From CBDCFV01 sp965261795 (lineage in GTDB: Bacteria; Chloroflexota; Dehalococcoidia; Lucifugimonadales; UBA3495), in the NCBI GenBank assembly GCA_965261795.1, contig OZ253476.1, positions 4,464,001-4,528,000 of the forward strand: DNA of 64,000 nucleotides, in the 5' to 3' direction. This document shows positions 7,429 to 15,753 of this stretch, in pieces; position 1 is the first letter of the stretch; every line of letters starts with the position of its first letter. Below the pieces are notes generated by a model. That model made no database searches and was not told the origin of the DNA. It saw only the letters and a list, made by a program, of their open reading frames with translations. The position numbers were made by a program, and so were the translations under genes.

Positions 7429-9144
7429 ATGGAAATGCGTGACTTTGTCGTCCGGTTCGCCGGCGAAGGCGGACAAGGGGTGGTAACCTCCGCCGAAGGT
7501 TTAGCTCAGGCCTCCACTCAGGTCGGCTATCACGCCCTGACTTTCGCCACATTCCCCTCTCAAATTCTGGGAGGCCCCACTTGGACCCAAGCGCGGATAG
7601 CCGTTGACCCGGTGCTAAGCCCCGGCGACGACGTGGACGTGCTGGTGGCATTCAATCAAGATGCCTACGACGAGCACAGCCCGGAAGTGCGCGACCAAGG
7701 CGTCATCATCTTCAACTCCAACGAATTCCAGTTGGAAGGAGACCCCCGGGGCTTTGGGCTGCCCTTCGACGAATTGGCGCGGTCCACCGGCAACGCCAGG
7801 GCCGCCAACATGGTCATCATTGGCGCCTTGGGCCACTTGGTGGACATGCCCCAAAAGTACTTGGAGCAGTTCGTTACGAAGCGTTTCAGCCGCGGTAGGA
7901 CCGGCGACGATGAAATAATCGAGTCCAACATCAAGGCTATGTCCCTGGGCCGGGAGCACATGTCCGCCAGCGGGTTCTCCTTGGGCGCGTTGGCCCCGCC
8001 AGTGGCGCCGGACTACGCTCAGTTGATGCTCAAAGGCAACGAAGCGGTGGCCTTGGGCGCGTTGGCGGCGGGCTTGGATTTCTACGTCGGTTATCCTATC
8101 TCTCCCGCGACCACCATCCTGGTTTACATGGAAAGAAACTTGGTGGGAGAAGGCAAGTTCGCCTACCAGGTCAGCTCGGAAATCGAGTCCATCACCACTA
8201 TCCTGGGCGCGGGTTTCGCGGGAAAGAAGGCCATGACCGCCACTGCCGGACCCGGTTTCTCTTTGATGGGAGAAGGTCTGGGCTTGGGGTGGATCGCCGA
8301 GATACCGCTGGTTGTGGTTGATGTGCAACGGGGTGGACCCGCAACCGGCCTGCCCACCAAGACCGAGCAGTCGGACCTGATGGCCTGCATGTACCCCGCC
8401 CACGGCGACGTGAAGTTGCCGGTCATTGCTGTGGGATCGGTGGAAGAGTGTTTCTACGGGGCCATCAAAGCTCTCAGTTGGTCCGAGCGGTACCAAGGCC
8501 CGGTTGTTTTGATGACCGAAATGTCCCTCGCCGAGCGTGCTCAAAATATAGCGAAGCCCGACTTGTCCCAGGTGCATGTCAACGGCCGGGAGGTCTACCG
8601 GGGCAACAACGGATACCACCGCTATGCCGGTTTCGAGTTGTCGCCCATGCCCATTCCCGGCAACCCGGGGGCCTACATAGCCAACGGCAGCGAACACGAC
8701 GACATGGGTGATACCACCCACCTCCCCAGCCGGCACGTGCAAATGACTGAGCGGCGCTTCAGCAAGTTGAAGCTCCTCGAAGAGGACGAGTACGAACGCG
8801 ACAGGCCCGAGGAGTCCATAGCGTTCATGCCTTGGGGCGGCTCCAAGGGGCCGGGACTGGAAGCTTACCGCCAACTCAAGGAAATAGGTGTGCCGGTAGG
8901 TTGGTACTACACGATGTTCCTGAGCCCGCTGCCGCCCAAGTTGTTGGAAGAATTGAAGCAGAAGGACTTGGTCATCGTCCCCGAGTTGAACTACCAAGGA
9001 CAGTTTGCCAGCATCCTCCGGTCTTACGGAGTGCGCGCGGAAGCCATAACCCAATACACGGGCCTGCCTTTCAAGGTGCGGGACTTGGTGAACCGGGTCA
9101 CGGAAATGACGGGATCCTTAAAGAAGGAGAAAGCCACGGTATGA
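7429..9144 (+). CDS. korA: 2-oxoacid:ferredoxin oxidoreductase, fused gamma-alpha subunit
   Basis: 571 residues. The gamma domain (about 1-180, from FAGEGGQGVVTSAEGLA) is fused to the alpha domain (about 190-571, with GLDFYVGYPISPATTI and AGPGFSLMGEGLG). With KorB it oxidatively decarboxylates a 2-oxoacid, most likely 2-oxoglutarate, to acyl-CoA while reducing ferredoxin. No separate ferredoxin-like delta subunit is nearby, so this is the two-subunit form. GGAGG stands seven bases before the ATG. The stop overlaps the korB start (ATGA). sucCD elsewhere in the window would use the succinyl-CoA. A pyruvate or branched-chain substrate cannot be excluded from sequence. Confidence 0.9.
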   Translation: MEMRDFVVRFAGEGGQGVVTSAEGLAQASTQVGYHALTFATFPSQILGGPTWTQARIAVDPVLSPGDDVDVLVAFNQDAYDEHSPEVRDQGVIIFNSNEFQLEGDPRGFGLPFDELARSTGNARAANMVIIGALGHLVDMPQKYLEQFVTKRFSRGRTGDDEIIESNIKAMSLGREHMSASGFSLGALAPPVAPDYAQLMLKGNEAVALGALAAGLDFYVGYPISPATTILVYMERNLVGEGKFAYQVSSEIESITTILGAGFAGKKAMTATAGPGFSLMGEGLGLGWIAEIPLVVVDVQRGGPATGLPTKTEQSDLMACMYPAHGDVKLPVIAVGSVEECFYGAIKALSWSERYQGPVVLMTEMSLAERAQNIAKPDLSQVHVNGREVYRGNNGYHRYAGFELSPMPIPGNPGAYIANGSEHDDMGDTTHLPSRHVQMTERRFSKLKLLEEDEYERDRPEESIAFMPWGGSKGPGLEAYRQLKEIGVPVGWYYTMFLSPLPPKLLEELKQKDLVIVPELNYQGQFASILRSYGVRAEAITQYTGLPFKVRDLVNRVTEMTGSLKKEKATV

Positions 9145-10007
9145 GTAAAAAGAACCCGGAGTACGACTTCAAATGGTGTCCCGGCTGCGGGGACTTTGGT
9201 GTACGCCGCGCTTTAGAGTTCGCGATGATTAACCGTTTGGAAGAGACCGGGCTTCCAATCGAAAATAACGTGGTCGTCGCCGGAATCGGATGTTCCGGGA
9301 ATCTGGTCCACCTTCTTGAGGGCGCCCAGCCCTACGGGTTCCACGGCATCCACGGAAGGTCGCTTCCTATCTCGTTGGGAGTGAAAATGGCCCGCCCGGA
9401 CCTGAACGTGGTCGTGGTTGCCGGGGACGGCGACTTCCTGAGTATTGGCGGCGAACACATAGGCCCCCAAGCAGCCCGGAACCTGAACGTCTGCGCGGTT
9501 GTAATGGACAACGGCGTTTACGGCCTCACCAAGGGCCAGAGTTCTCCCACCACCAAGATGGGCGAGATCACCAGTTCCACTCCCTTTGGAAAGATTGAGT
9601 CGGCGGTAAACCCGTTGGAACTGTACCTCACCTTGGGCGTCTCCTTCGTAGCGTCCGGTTTCTCCAGTCAACCTCGCCCGTTGTCGAAGCTTATCACCCA
9701 AGGCATGGAACACCCCGGCTTCTCCATCGTTCACGTCCAATCGCCCTGCACCACTTATAACGACACCTATGAAGAGCTTAAGGGGAACGTGAAGAAGGGG
9801 ATTGAGCCCTTGCTGTGGGCCCTGCCGGAGGACCATGACCCATCGGACAAGGCTGCCGCCTACAACGCCTTGCAACAAGGCGGTATCCCGGTGGGCGTCA
9901 TTTACCAGGACGAAAGCCGTCCCTCTCTCAACCAACAGGTGGAAAACATGTGGACCAGGGCCAGGACCCGGACCGTTCAGCAGCTCATGGACGCCTTCGA
10001 GTTCTAG
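9141..10007 (+). CDS. korB: 2-oxoacid:ferredoxin oxidoreductase, beta subunit
   Basis: 288 residues. It carries the thiamine diphosphate and Fe-S sites: FKWCPGCGDFG at 11-21, a further Cys in GIGCSGN, and the TPP motif GDGDFLSIGG ending at the Asn of VVMDNGVYGLTKGQ. The ATG at 9141 is chosen because it overlaps the korA TGA and has AAGGAG 11 bases upstream; the longer upstream reading only shadows korA. The G of its TAG stop is the first base of a 21-bp perfect hairpin, and an intrinsic terminator follows. Confidence 0.92.
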   Translation: MSKKNPEYDFKWCPGCGDFGVRRALEFAMINRLEETGLPIENNVVVAGIGCSGNLVHLLEGAQPYGFHGIHGRSLPISLGVKMARPDLNVVVVAGDGDFLSIGGEHIGPQAARNLNVCAVVMDNGVYGLTKGQSSPTTKMGEITSSTPFGKIESAVNPLELYLTLGVSFVASGFSSQPRPLSKLITQGMEHPGFSIVHVQSPCTTYNDTYEELKGNVKKGIEPLLWALPEDHDPSDKAAAYNALQQGGIPVGVIYQDESRPSLNQQVENMWTRARTRTVQQLMDAFEF

Positions 10008-10053
10008 CCTTTAGCCTAACCCTCTCCCACAAGGAGAGGGTTAGGCTAAAGGC
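10007..10053. repeat. 21-bp perfect inverted repeat after korB
   Basis: Arms 10007-10027 and 10033-10053 are exactly complementary around the loop CACAA. The arms contain CCTAACCCTCTCC / GGAGAGGGTTAGG, a motif that looks like a dispersed palindromic repeat. A shorter relative, CCCTCT/AGAGGG, lies near 31117-31131. It has no T-tract of its own and lies directly before the real terminator. Confidence 0.85.
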
Positions 10054-10072
10054 CACAAAATCGCCCCCGTGA

Positions 10073-10108
10073 AAAGCTCTCCGCGAATGGCGGAGAGCTT
10101 TATTTTTG
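10073..10108 (+). terminator. Rho-independent terminator of korAB
   Basis: Stem AAAGCTCTCCGC (10073-10084) pairs with GCGGAGAGCTTT (10090-10101) around a five-base loop, followed directly by ATTTTT. A textbook intrinsic terminator. Confidence 0.9.
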
Positions 10109-10200
10109 GGAACTATCTGTAGTCCTTGGAAAAAACCGGGGTCAATTGGCCCCGGCATCATTCACATGAAGTCTGCCCGGATAGCGTGAAAGAGCTATCC

Positions 10201-10611
10201 TCACCCCCGACCCGCCAAAAACTGAGCATCCTCTATATACTGGCGCGTCTCGCTTATCAGGCGTTCAGTGTCCTCCACGGGCTCACAAACGCCGAAATAG
10301 AAACACATGCCATGTAGAATTTCCATCCGGGTATGGTAACGGCCCTGTAAATCGCGGAACTTCGCATCTCCATGAGCCAAATGTCTCAAGCCCTGAGTCG
10401 TTCGCAAAACGTGTCCGGTCAGTTGCTCAGATTTCTCTACGGAGTGCGCCAAAATCAAAGCGTCAGTGGCTCGTTTGGTGGCGCACCAAGCCTTCTCTGC
10501 CGCATCCCTGATGTCATTTTGCCCCAACCGTTCCAAGGCTGCTTCCTGAGTCTGGAAAGCATCCGCAAATATGTCGGAGGCCGTCATGTCCATAGCCTGA
10601 TCGAGTGTCAT
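10201..10611 (-). CDS. HEPN/PaREP1-like small protein
   Basis: 136 residues, all helical in appearance. The segment RDAAEKAWCATKRATDALIL resembles the PaREP1/HEPN signature, a helical-bundle family often paired with nucleotidyltransferases or found alone. No R-x4-H RNase motif is evident, so catalysis is not claimed. I start at the ATG at 10611 because AGGAGG lies nine bases upstream; an earlier in-frame start would add 17 residues without a ribosome site. It stands alone between the korAB terminator and ccmE, with no partner gene visible. Confidence 0.55.
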   Translation of the reverse strand: MTLDQAMDMTASDIFADAFQTQEAALERLGQNDIRDAAEKAWCATKRATDALILAHSVEKSEQLTGHVLRTTQGLRHLAHGDAKFRDLQGRYHTRMEILHGMCFYFGVCEPVEDTERLISETRQYIEDAQFLAGRG

Positions 10612-10734
10612 TAAGAAGCGCCTCCTGAACATCGCAACGATAATCTGCTCCAGTCCAAGCATAACACGGTCAATAGCTATCCTTCAGGTTAGCTGGGACG
10701 GGTTTGTAACTTTGCCCGGCGTACCGCACCGAAA

Positions 10735-11250
10735 TCAACTGCTTCTTCCGGGCGCGTCTCCCTGCGATGCCTCTTCTTCCAATGACCTGTATTTGGAAGG
10801 GCACTTTACCAGGATGGAGTCGGCGTGGAAAACCGCCTCCGTGCCATAGCTGCCTTCGAGGATTATTTCCGAATGGGGGTTAAAAAACAGGTCGGGAAGG
10901 ACACCTACGTACTCCGCGTCAAGCTGAATCCCAAAAGGGCCCAATTCCTTGTCTTGGAGACGGAAACTGGAGGTGGTCGAGCGTTCCTGTCGCTGGAAGG
11001 AGCCGTCCACCAACTTCCCTGAAACCCTCAACAACCGCCCGTCGTGGACCTCGTCCTTGTTGAGCAGTTCGTCAACGGTCAGGAAGTACAAGGCGTTTCC
11101 GGGAAACGCAGCGTAAACCATGTACCCCAAGGTCAAAATCACGACTGCGGACACCACGATGAACCGGGTCCGATTACTGCGGGGTTCCCTATCAGTCTCA
11201 CTCCCCGGTGTCGCCCCTTCGTGTGTAAGCCCTTCCAACGGTCCTCCCAT
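10735..11250 (-). CDS. ccmE: Cytochrome c-type biogenesis heme chaperone CcmE (CxxxY type)
   Basis: 171 residues: a short cytoplasmic head, one membrane helix (about 30-48) and an OB-fold domain with NALYFLTVDELL, GRLLRVSGKLVDGS and VGVLPDLF. CcmE holds heme covalently in the periplasm or outside the membrane and passes it to apocytochrome c. The usual HxxxY heme motif is replaced by CPSKY (Cys150, Tyr154), the Cys variant known from some anaerobes and archaea. It ends the minus-strand ccm cluster and lies 83 bases after ccmD. No Shine-Dalgarno is seen; a TATAAT at 11271-11276 may give it its own near-leaderless transcript. Confidence 0.88.
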   Translation of the reverse strand: MGGPLEGLTHEGATPGSETDREPRSNRTRFIVVSAVVILTLGYMVYAAFPGNALYFLTVDELLNKDEVHDGRLLRVSGKLVDGSFQRQERSTTSSFRLQDKELGPFGIQLDAEYVGVLPDLFFNPHSEIILEGSYGTEAVFHADSILVKCPSKYRSLEEEASQGDAPGRSS

Positions 11251-11270
11251 AACAGTACTTATACTGTCAG

Positions 11271-11276
11271 ATTATA
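11271..11276 (-). promoter_or_regulatory. Possible -10 element for ccmE
   Basis: TATAAT read on the minus strand, 20 bases before the ccmE ATG, inside the palindrome ATTATATAAT. No good -35 is visible. Confidence 0.25.
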
Positions 11277-11333
11277 TAATGAAGCTCCAACGTCCAGCTA
11301 CGATGCACGCAGTCGTCGACTTGGTTAACCGCT

Positions 11334-11531
11334 TCAACGCTCTTCCTGGTCCACTGCTTGCTGGGTCTCCAAAGCCTGTCTTAGCCCCCGGATTTCCTTG
11401 GCCATTTCCTGTTGACGCCGGTTAAGAAACCAAGCGTACAAAAAGAACACCACCCAGCTAACCGCGAAGGCGGCGAACAAGAAAGGCATATTCCCTGAAG
11501 ACGCGCCGGATTGCAGCAATATCATTGGCAT
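11334..11531 (-). CDS. ccmD: CcmD-like heme exporter accessory protein
   Basis: 65 residues with one membrane helix (about 15-35) followed by a charged helix NRRQQEMAKEIRGLRQALE, the standard CcmD layout. CcmD helps CcmABC release heme-loaded CcmE. The ATG at 11531 is preferred over the TTG one codon earlier because GAGGAG lies eight bases upstream. It follows ccmC by 33 bases. Confidence 0.75.
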   Translation of the reverse strand: MPMILLQSGASSGNMPFLFAAFAVSWVVFFLYAWFLNRRQQEMAKEIRGLRQALETQQAVDQEER

Positions 11532-11564
11532 CAAACAGACTCCTCTACGCCGCGGCGGGCAACG

Positions 11565-12263
11565 TCATACCGGATACCTTCCGGCTCTGCGCAACACCAA
11601 CCGCATTTCTCTCAACTTGTCTTCACTGTCCCGCAACGCCGCACGTTCCCATACCAGAAGCGCAAACAAGACCATGAAAGTAACGAGAGAAAACAGCAGC
11701 GTCATCAGCATAATCGGCTCAAGCGCTCCACTCTCGGCGAATGGCCCGACCACGGGCGACGGATGGATCGACCGCCACCAAACGACAGAGTAGTAGACTA
11801 TGGGCACGTCAACGAACCCGATGATGCCTACGACTGCGGAGTAACGGGCCGCTTTGTCCTGGCTTGGAGCGTAAGAGCGGATCATCAGGTAAGAGACGTA
11901 GATAAGCCAGAGAATGAGGGTCGTGGTCAAGCGCGGCTCCCACGTCCACCAAGTGTTCCACACTGGCCGACCCCAGATGATGCCCGTAATCAGGGCCAAC
12001 GATACAAATAAAACGCCCACTTCGGCGGATGCGTGGGCGACGCTGTCCCAGCGGCGGCCGCGCCGCACCAAGTACCCCACGCTGGCCACGAACACAACGA
12101 AAAACGCCAAAAACGACATGATAGCCATGGGGACATGGAAGTAGAACACCCGTTGGACGTCGCCCATAACTGCGTCGGTCGGCGCAATCATAAAAATCAA
12201 GTAGAGATCGGCCAGCATCAAAAGGCTGGCCACCAACAACAGTATAGTCCGCAAGTTCAGCAT
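11565..12263 (-). CDS. ccmC: Heme exporter CcmC (CcmC/CcsA family)
   Basis: 232 residues with six predicted membrane helices. The tryptophan-rich heme-handling loop reads WGRPVWNTWWTWEPRLTT, and the two flanking His ligands are in FYFHVP (about 43) and RSIHPSPVV (about 177). CcmC loads heme on CcmE. It lies 30 bases after ccmB and before ccmD on the minus strand. Confidence 0.93.
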   Translation of the reverse strand: MLNLRTILLLVASLLMLADLYLIFMIAPTDAVMGDVQRVFYFHVPMAIMSFLAFFVVFVASVGYLVRRGRRWDSVAHASAEVGVLFVSLALITGIIWGRPVWNTWWTWEPRLTTTLILWLIYVSYLMIRSYAPSQDKAARYSAVVGIIGFVDVPIVYYSVVWWRSIHPSPVVGPFAESGALEPIMLMTLLFSLVTFMVLFALLVWERAALRDSEDKLREMRLVLRRAGRYPV

Positions 12264-12293
12264 ATTCCTGTGTCTCTCCAGCGGCTTACCCGG

Positions 12294-12965
12294 CTATTCT
12301 TCTACTACCGCCGCGAAAATCCAAGGACATATTACTAGAAAAAGCGCGTCGAAAACCGCAAGCAACGCCAGCCAAAGCTCCACTCGTCCCCCGGGCCGGA
12401 CGCCTATGGCCGCCGTGCTGGCTTCGACCGCGCTTATAACGACCGGCAGTATCACCGGGAAAAAAAGCACCGGCAGCATGATTTCCCGGGACCTGGTCTG
12501 CACAGCGATGGCGGAAAATAAGGTCCCCACTACCGCGAAACCAAGAGTAGCCATCACGATGGTCAAAATCAAGGTAAAGGAGAAGGCGGAGAAATTCAGC
12601 AGAACAGCGAACACCGGCAGCAGCGCCGCCTCGACCAGCAACATGAAAATAAGGCTACTGAACGCTTTGCCCAGGAATATGGCGTCCCGGCTTACCGGCG
12701 TCAGCAGCAACCCCTCCAGCCCTCCTTGCTCCCTCTCGCGGACGAATGACCGGTTCATCGCCAGCGTGGCGGCGAAGGTGAACGCCAACCACAGGATCCC
12801 CGGCGCCAGAAAACCTATCCTTTGCGAGGTGGTATCCAACGCAAAGTTGAACAATACCACCACCAGCAGGCCGAAGAACAGCACCGAGACCACCATGTCC
12901 CTGGAGCGCCATTCCAGCAACAAGTCCTTCCAGACCAGGACCAGAACTGGGCCGACGAAGTGCAT
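12294..12965 (-). CDS. ccmB: Heme ABC exporter permease CcmB
   Basis: 223 residues, six membrane helices; the conserved NRSFVREREQGGLEGLLLTPVSR segment is present in order. It partners the CcmA ATPase. The ATG at 12965 shares one base with the ccmA stop (TGATG), so translation is coupled; a TTG one codon earlier is the alternative. Confidence 0.93.
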   Translation of the reverse strand: MHFVGPVLVLVWKDLLLEWRSRDMVVSVLFFGLLVVVLFNFALDTTSQRIGFLAPGILWLAFTFAATLAMNRSFVREREQGGLEGLLLTPVSRDAIFLGKAFSSLIFMLLVEAALLPVFAVLLNFSAFSFTLILTIVMATLGFAVVGTLFSAIAVQTRSREIMLPVLFFPVILPVVISAVEASTAAIGVRPGGRVELWLALLAVFDALFLVICPWIFAAVVEE

Positions 12966-13702
12966 CAACTGGCGGCGTCCCCGGCCCCCAAGGAAGCTGT
13001 CACGAATTCCCGGAACCTGGCAGGGTCCGGGTAATCGGACTCGCCGCAGAAGTGAATCTTCCCGTCCATCAGCAGCCCCAGCTTACTGGCCCAAGAGAAT
13101 CCCATTTCGATGTTGTGGGTGCTCATCACCACTGTATTGCCTGATGCCGTCCACTGCGCCAGCAACTCCTGAAGAACAGCAACGGAGCCGCGGTCCAGCC
13201 CGCTTTCCGGCTCGTCCAGCAGCAACAGAGGTGGTTGATGCAAAACCGCGCGGGCGATTGCCGCTCGCTTCCGCATTCCGTGGGAAAGCAAACGCACCCG
13301 CTGGTCGGCCCTGTCCGCCAAACCGACCCGCTCCAGCGCCTCTTCCGCTAGTTGGCGTGGCTCTTTCAAGCCAAAGAGCCGCCCGTAGTAAACAAGGTTC
13401 TCCAAACAGGTCAAATCGTCGTACAGAAAAGTCTCATGGCCCACCACCCCAACCCGACGCCGGACAGACTCAGGCCGTCGGCCAATGTCATAACCGGCGA
13501 TTTCCACCAACCCGGCGTCGGCCTTGACTTGGGTGGACAAAATGCGGAGCAACGTAGTCTTGCCGGCCCCGTTGGCGCCAAGCAACCCCAGGCACTCGCC
13601 CCACCCCACGGTGAAATCCAATCCCCAAAGGACCGGCCAGTCGCCGAATGCTTTCTCCAAGCCCTGTACTTTAATTGCGTATCCCAAAGGACCGCCTGAC
13701 AC
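12965..13702 (-). CDS. ccmA: Heme ABC exporter ATPase CcmA
   Basis: About 245 residues. Walker A GANGAGKTT, the signature LSHGMRKR (an LSxGxxxR form), Walker B LLLLDEP and a switch His in STHN are all seen. It powers CcmABCD-dependent release of holo-CcmE. It is first in the minus-strand order ccmA-B-C-D-E. GTG 13702 has AAAGG six bases upstream; a TTG at 13708 in the same frame is equally possible. No ccmF or ccmH lies in the window. Confidence 0.92.
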   Translation of the reverse strand: MSGGPLGYAIKVQGLEKAFGDWPVLWGLDFTVGWGECLGLLGANGAGKTTLLRILSTQVKADAGLVEIAGYDIGRRPESVRRRVGVVGHETFLYDDLTCLENLVYYGRLFGLKEPRQLAEEALERVGLADRADQRVRLLSHGMRKRAAIARAVLHQPPLLLLDEPESGLDRGSVAVLQELLAQWTASGNTVVMSTHNIEMGFSWASKLGLLMDGKIHFCGESDYPDPARFREFVTASLGAGDAAS

Positions 13703-13907
13703 GATCAACCTTTAACCGGGCGTTAGCGTTTGACTGTACATATAAAGTGGGTCAGCTTTGGGAGGAAGTAATTTTATTTGACTGCGGCTGTCGAAAGATA
13801 GACCGTACCGGGCCAGGTAAAGGCCTCACATTCTTGAAAACAGGTTTTATGATAGTGCGCGGGTGATTAGGGGCACAAGAAGGCTGTAGCCAAACGCCGA
13901 TGGTCGG

Positions 13908-14702
13908 CTACGGGTGCTTGATGCTTATCCCCCCATCCACCGCCCAAGTCTGGCCCGTGATGTATGAACCCGCCGGGGAAGCCAGGAAAACCGCTAGGTA
14001 GCCCGGCTCCTTCAAATGTCCTATTCTTCCGAGTGGCACGTCGTTTTTGGCCGATTCCTGCCGGGCTTGGTACGCCTCGGCGGTAATCTGGTCCGGGTCG
14101 GGGAAGATGCCCGGCGCGATTGCGTTTACGCGCACGCCGTACGGCGCCCACTCTTGCGCCAAGCACTCGGTAAACCGCAGCAACCCCGTTTTGGCGGCAT
14201 CGTAGGCCGAGTATTGGGCCCTGCCGCGGAATGATGCCCAGCCGGAGATGTTTATCACGCAGCCCTCTCCCCGTTCCAGCATGTGGGAACCCAGGGCGCG
14301 GCAACCTTGAAATGCCTCGGTCAGGTTGATGTCGACGACATGGCGCCAGTCGCTTTCGGTCATCCCTTCCAAATCAGTCCCCGGCAGCTTCACCACCGGC
14401 TTCCTGATGGAGTCTCCCACACAGTTGACCAGCGTGTCCACGTGACCGAACTCCGCCAGCACCTGCTCCGCGATCCGGTCCATGTCGGCGCTCTTGGTCG
14501 CATCGCCCGCCAAAGCGACCGCTTGGCGTCCCAAAGCTCGCGCCTCCTCGGCCACCTTGCTGGCGCCGGTGGATGTCAGGCCGGTAATCGCCACGTCGGC
14601 GCCCGCCTCGGCGAAGACCATGGCAATCCCTTTGCCGATACCCCTTCCGGCGCCTACCAGCAGGACCTTCTGTCCGGTTACGTCGAATTCAGCGATACTC
14701 AT
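13908..14702 (-). CDS. SDR-family oxidoreductase
   Basis: 264 residues, classical short-chain dehydrogenase: GAGRGIGKG nucleotide loop, NCVG (NAG-like), YDAAK (YxxxK) and a C-terminal GQTWAVDGGI. The residue 13 before the active Tyr, normally Ser, is Gly (NISGWAS), though Ser stands next to it. The substrate is unknown; the closest style is FabG or glucose-1-dehydrogenase-like. The ATG at 14702 is chosen because the fold starts immediately after it; an upstream extension overlaps the neighbouring gene. Confidence 0.85.
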   Translation of the reverse strand: MSIAEFDVTGQKVLLVGAGRGIGKGIAMVFAEAGADVAITGLTSTGASKVAEEARALGRQAVALAGDATKSADMDRIAEQVLAEFGHVDTLVNCVGDSIRKPVVKLPGTDLEGMTESDWRHVVDINLTEAFQGCRALGSHMLERGEGCVINISGWASFRGRAQYSAYDAAKTGLLRFTECLAQEWAPYGVRVNAIAPGIFPDPDQITAEAYQARQESAKNDVPLGRIGHLKEPGYLAVFLASPAGSYITGQTWAVDGGISIKHP

Positions 14703-14737
14703 GTCTCTGCCGACACTCCTGTAATCGATTGGTGGTC

Positions 14738-15508
14738 TTACGATGCCGGGACAGGACCGATGGGGTCGAGCAGCAACTCCCGCCATTCATCCCACAGCCC
14801 GATATCCACCGTCATTCCATTATTCTCCATTTGCGGGGAGGTCCGCGACGCGCAATCCGCTACCGGACACAGGTGACATTGGGGCGCCCTGGCGCAAATA
14901 AGCTGACCGTGCAACCGTAGCATTTCGTGGATGTCGACCATTGCTACAGCCCGCTCCGCCATCCATCCCCTGTTGAGTTCGTAGACTTCCTTGAGCCAGC
15001 TTCGCACCTGCGCGGTATGCGCGCTGCCTCTGTCGATAGGGTAACCGCAGATTCGGTCAACGACCCGCCGGCCGTTGCCGTCCATGGGCAAGGCTTCTTC
15101 GCCCCAGCCATAGGCCGAGACACATTCAGAGATTTTCTCGCCTACACCCTTGATCTCCATCAACTGCTGCCGGTCTCGCGGGACTTGCCAATCGTGCAGG
15201 GCCATAATCCCGACGGCCGACTCTACGAAGGGCGCCTGCCCGACCCGCACAATCCCTCGCCACTCCCAATCATCTACAAGCGGCCCGTCGGCAAAGGTTT
15301 TCCCGTTGGGGTACATCCGGAAGAACCGGGTGCACATATCCACAAGCAACCGGTCCTTCGTCCTCGCGCTCAGACCAAACAGCACCAGCGCCCGGTAGGG
15401 GCTGCGCCGGTGGCCGTCCCTGGCCCACACTTCAGACTCCCATGGGAAACCGCGGTACAGTCGCCCAAGCCCGTCAATAGCCGCCAGAATCCTTGCCGTG
15501 TTGTCCAT
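14738..15508 (-). CDS. HhH-GPD DNA glycosylase, endonuclease III-like
   Basis: About 256 residues. The helix-hairpin-helix IKGVGEKIS carries a Lys at the position of the endonuclease III nucleophile, and MDGNGRRV supplies the catalytic Asp. A C-terminal cysteine cluster, CARAPQCHLCPVADC, has spacing C-x5-C-x2-C-x4-C, close to but tighter than the usual 6-2-5 for the 4Fe-4S cluster. It probably removes damaged bases. Which lesion is unclear, and the N-terminal half is unlike Nth or MutY. I start at the ATG at 15508 because upstream sequence is a palindromic repeat. Confidence 0.7.
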   Translation of the reverse strand: MDNTARILAAIDGLGRLYRGFPWESEVWARDGHRRSPYRALVLFGLSARTKDRLLVDMCTRFFRMYPNGKTFADGPLVDDWEWRGIVRVGQAPFVESAVGIMALHDWQVPRDRQQLMEIKGVGEKISECVSAYGWGEEALPMDGNGRRVVDRICGYPIDRGSAHTAQVRSWLKEVYELNRGWMAERAVAMVDIHEMLRLHGQLICARAPQCHLCPVADCASRTSPQMENNGMTVDIGLWDEWRELLLDPIGPVPAS

Positions 15509-15566
15509 TTGCTGTCCGCCGACCGCTGCGAGTGTATCCGACGGTCTGATAGCAGTCAATTGAAAA

Positions 15567-15657
15567 GTCTGAATCAGGGTTCTCAGGATGGAAGGATTTG
15601 CAGGATGCATTACCGTCATCCTGAACATCCCGAAATCCTGTAAATCCTGATTCAGAC
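15567..15657. repeat. Palindromic intergenic repeat (CAGGAT-rich)
   Basis: GTCTGAATCAGG (15567-15578) and CCTGATTCAGAC (15646-15657) are exact inverted ends. Internal CAGGATG / CATCCTG and GGATTTGCAGGAT / ATCCTGTAAATCC extend the dyad, so the 91 bases can fold into a long imperfect hairpin. Intergenic elements with CAGGATTTACAGGAT cores occur in many environmental genomes (recalled, not checked). Confidence 0.75.
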
Positions 15658-15753
15658 AATATGCGCCTTCCCTGACCCGCCCACCAATGCCGACGTATTG
15701 TCTGTTATCATCACAAACCCCAAGCCGCACACGCGCAAACCTCAACGGGAGGT

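Noticed and set aside
7615..9054. 479-codon minus-strand frame across korA
   Set aside because: Antisense shadow of a clear oxidoreductase, His/Gln/Val-rich without domains.
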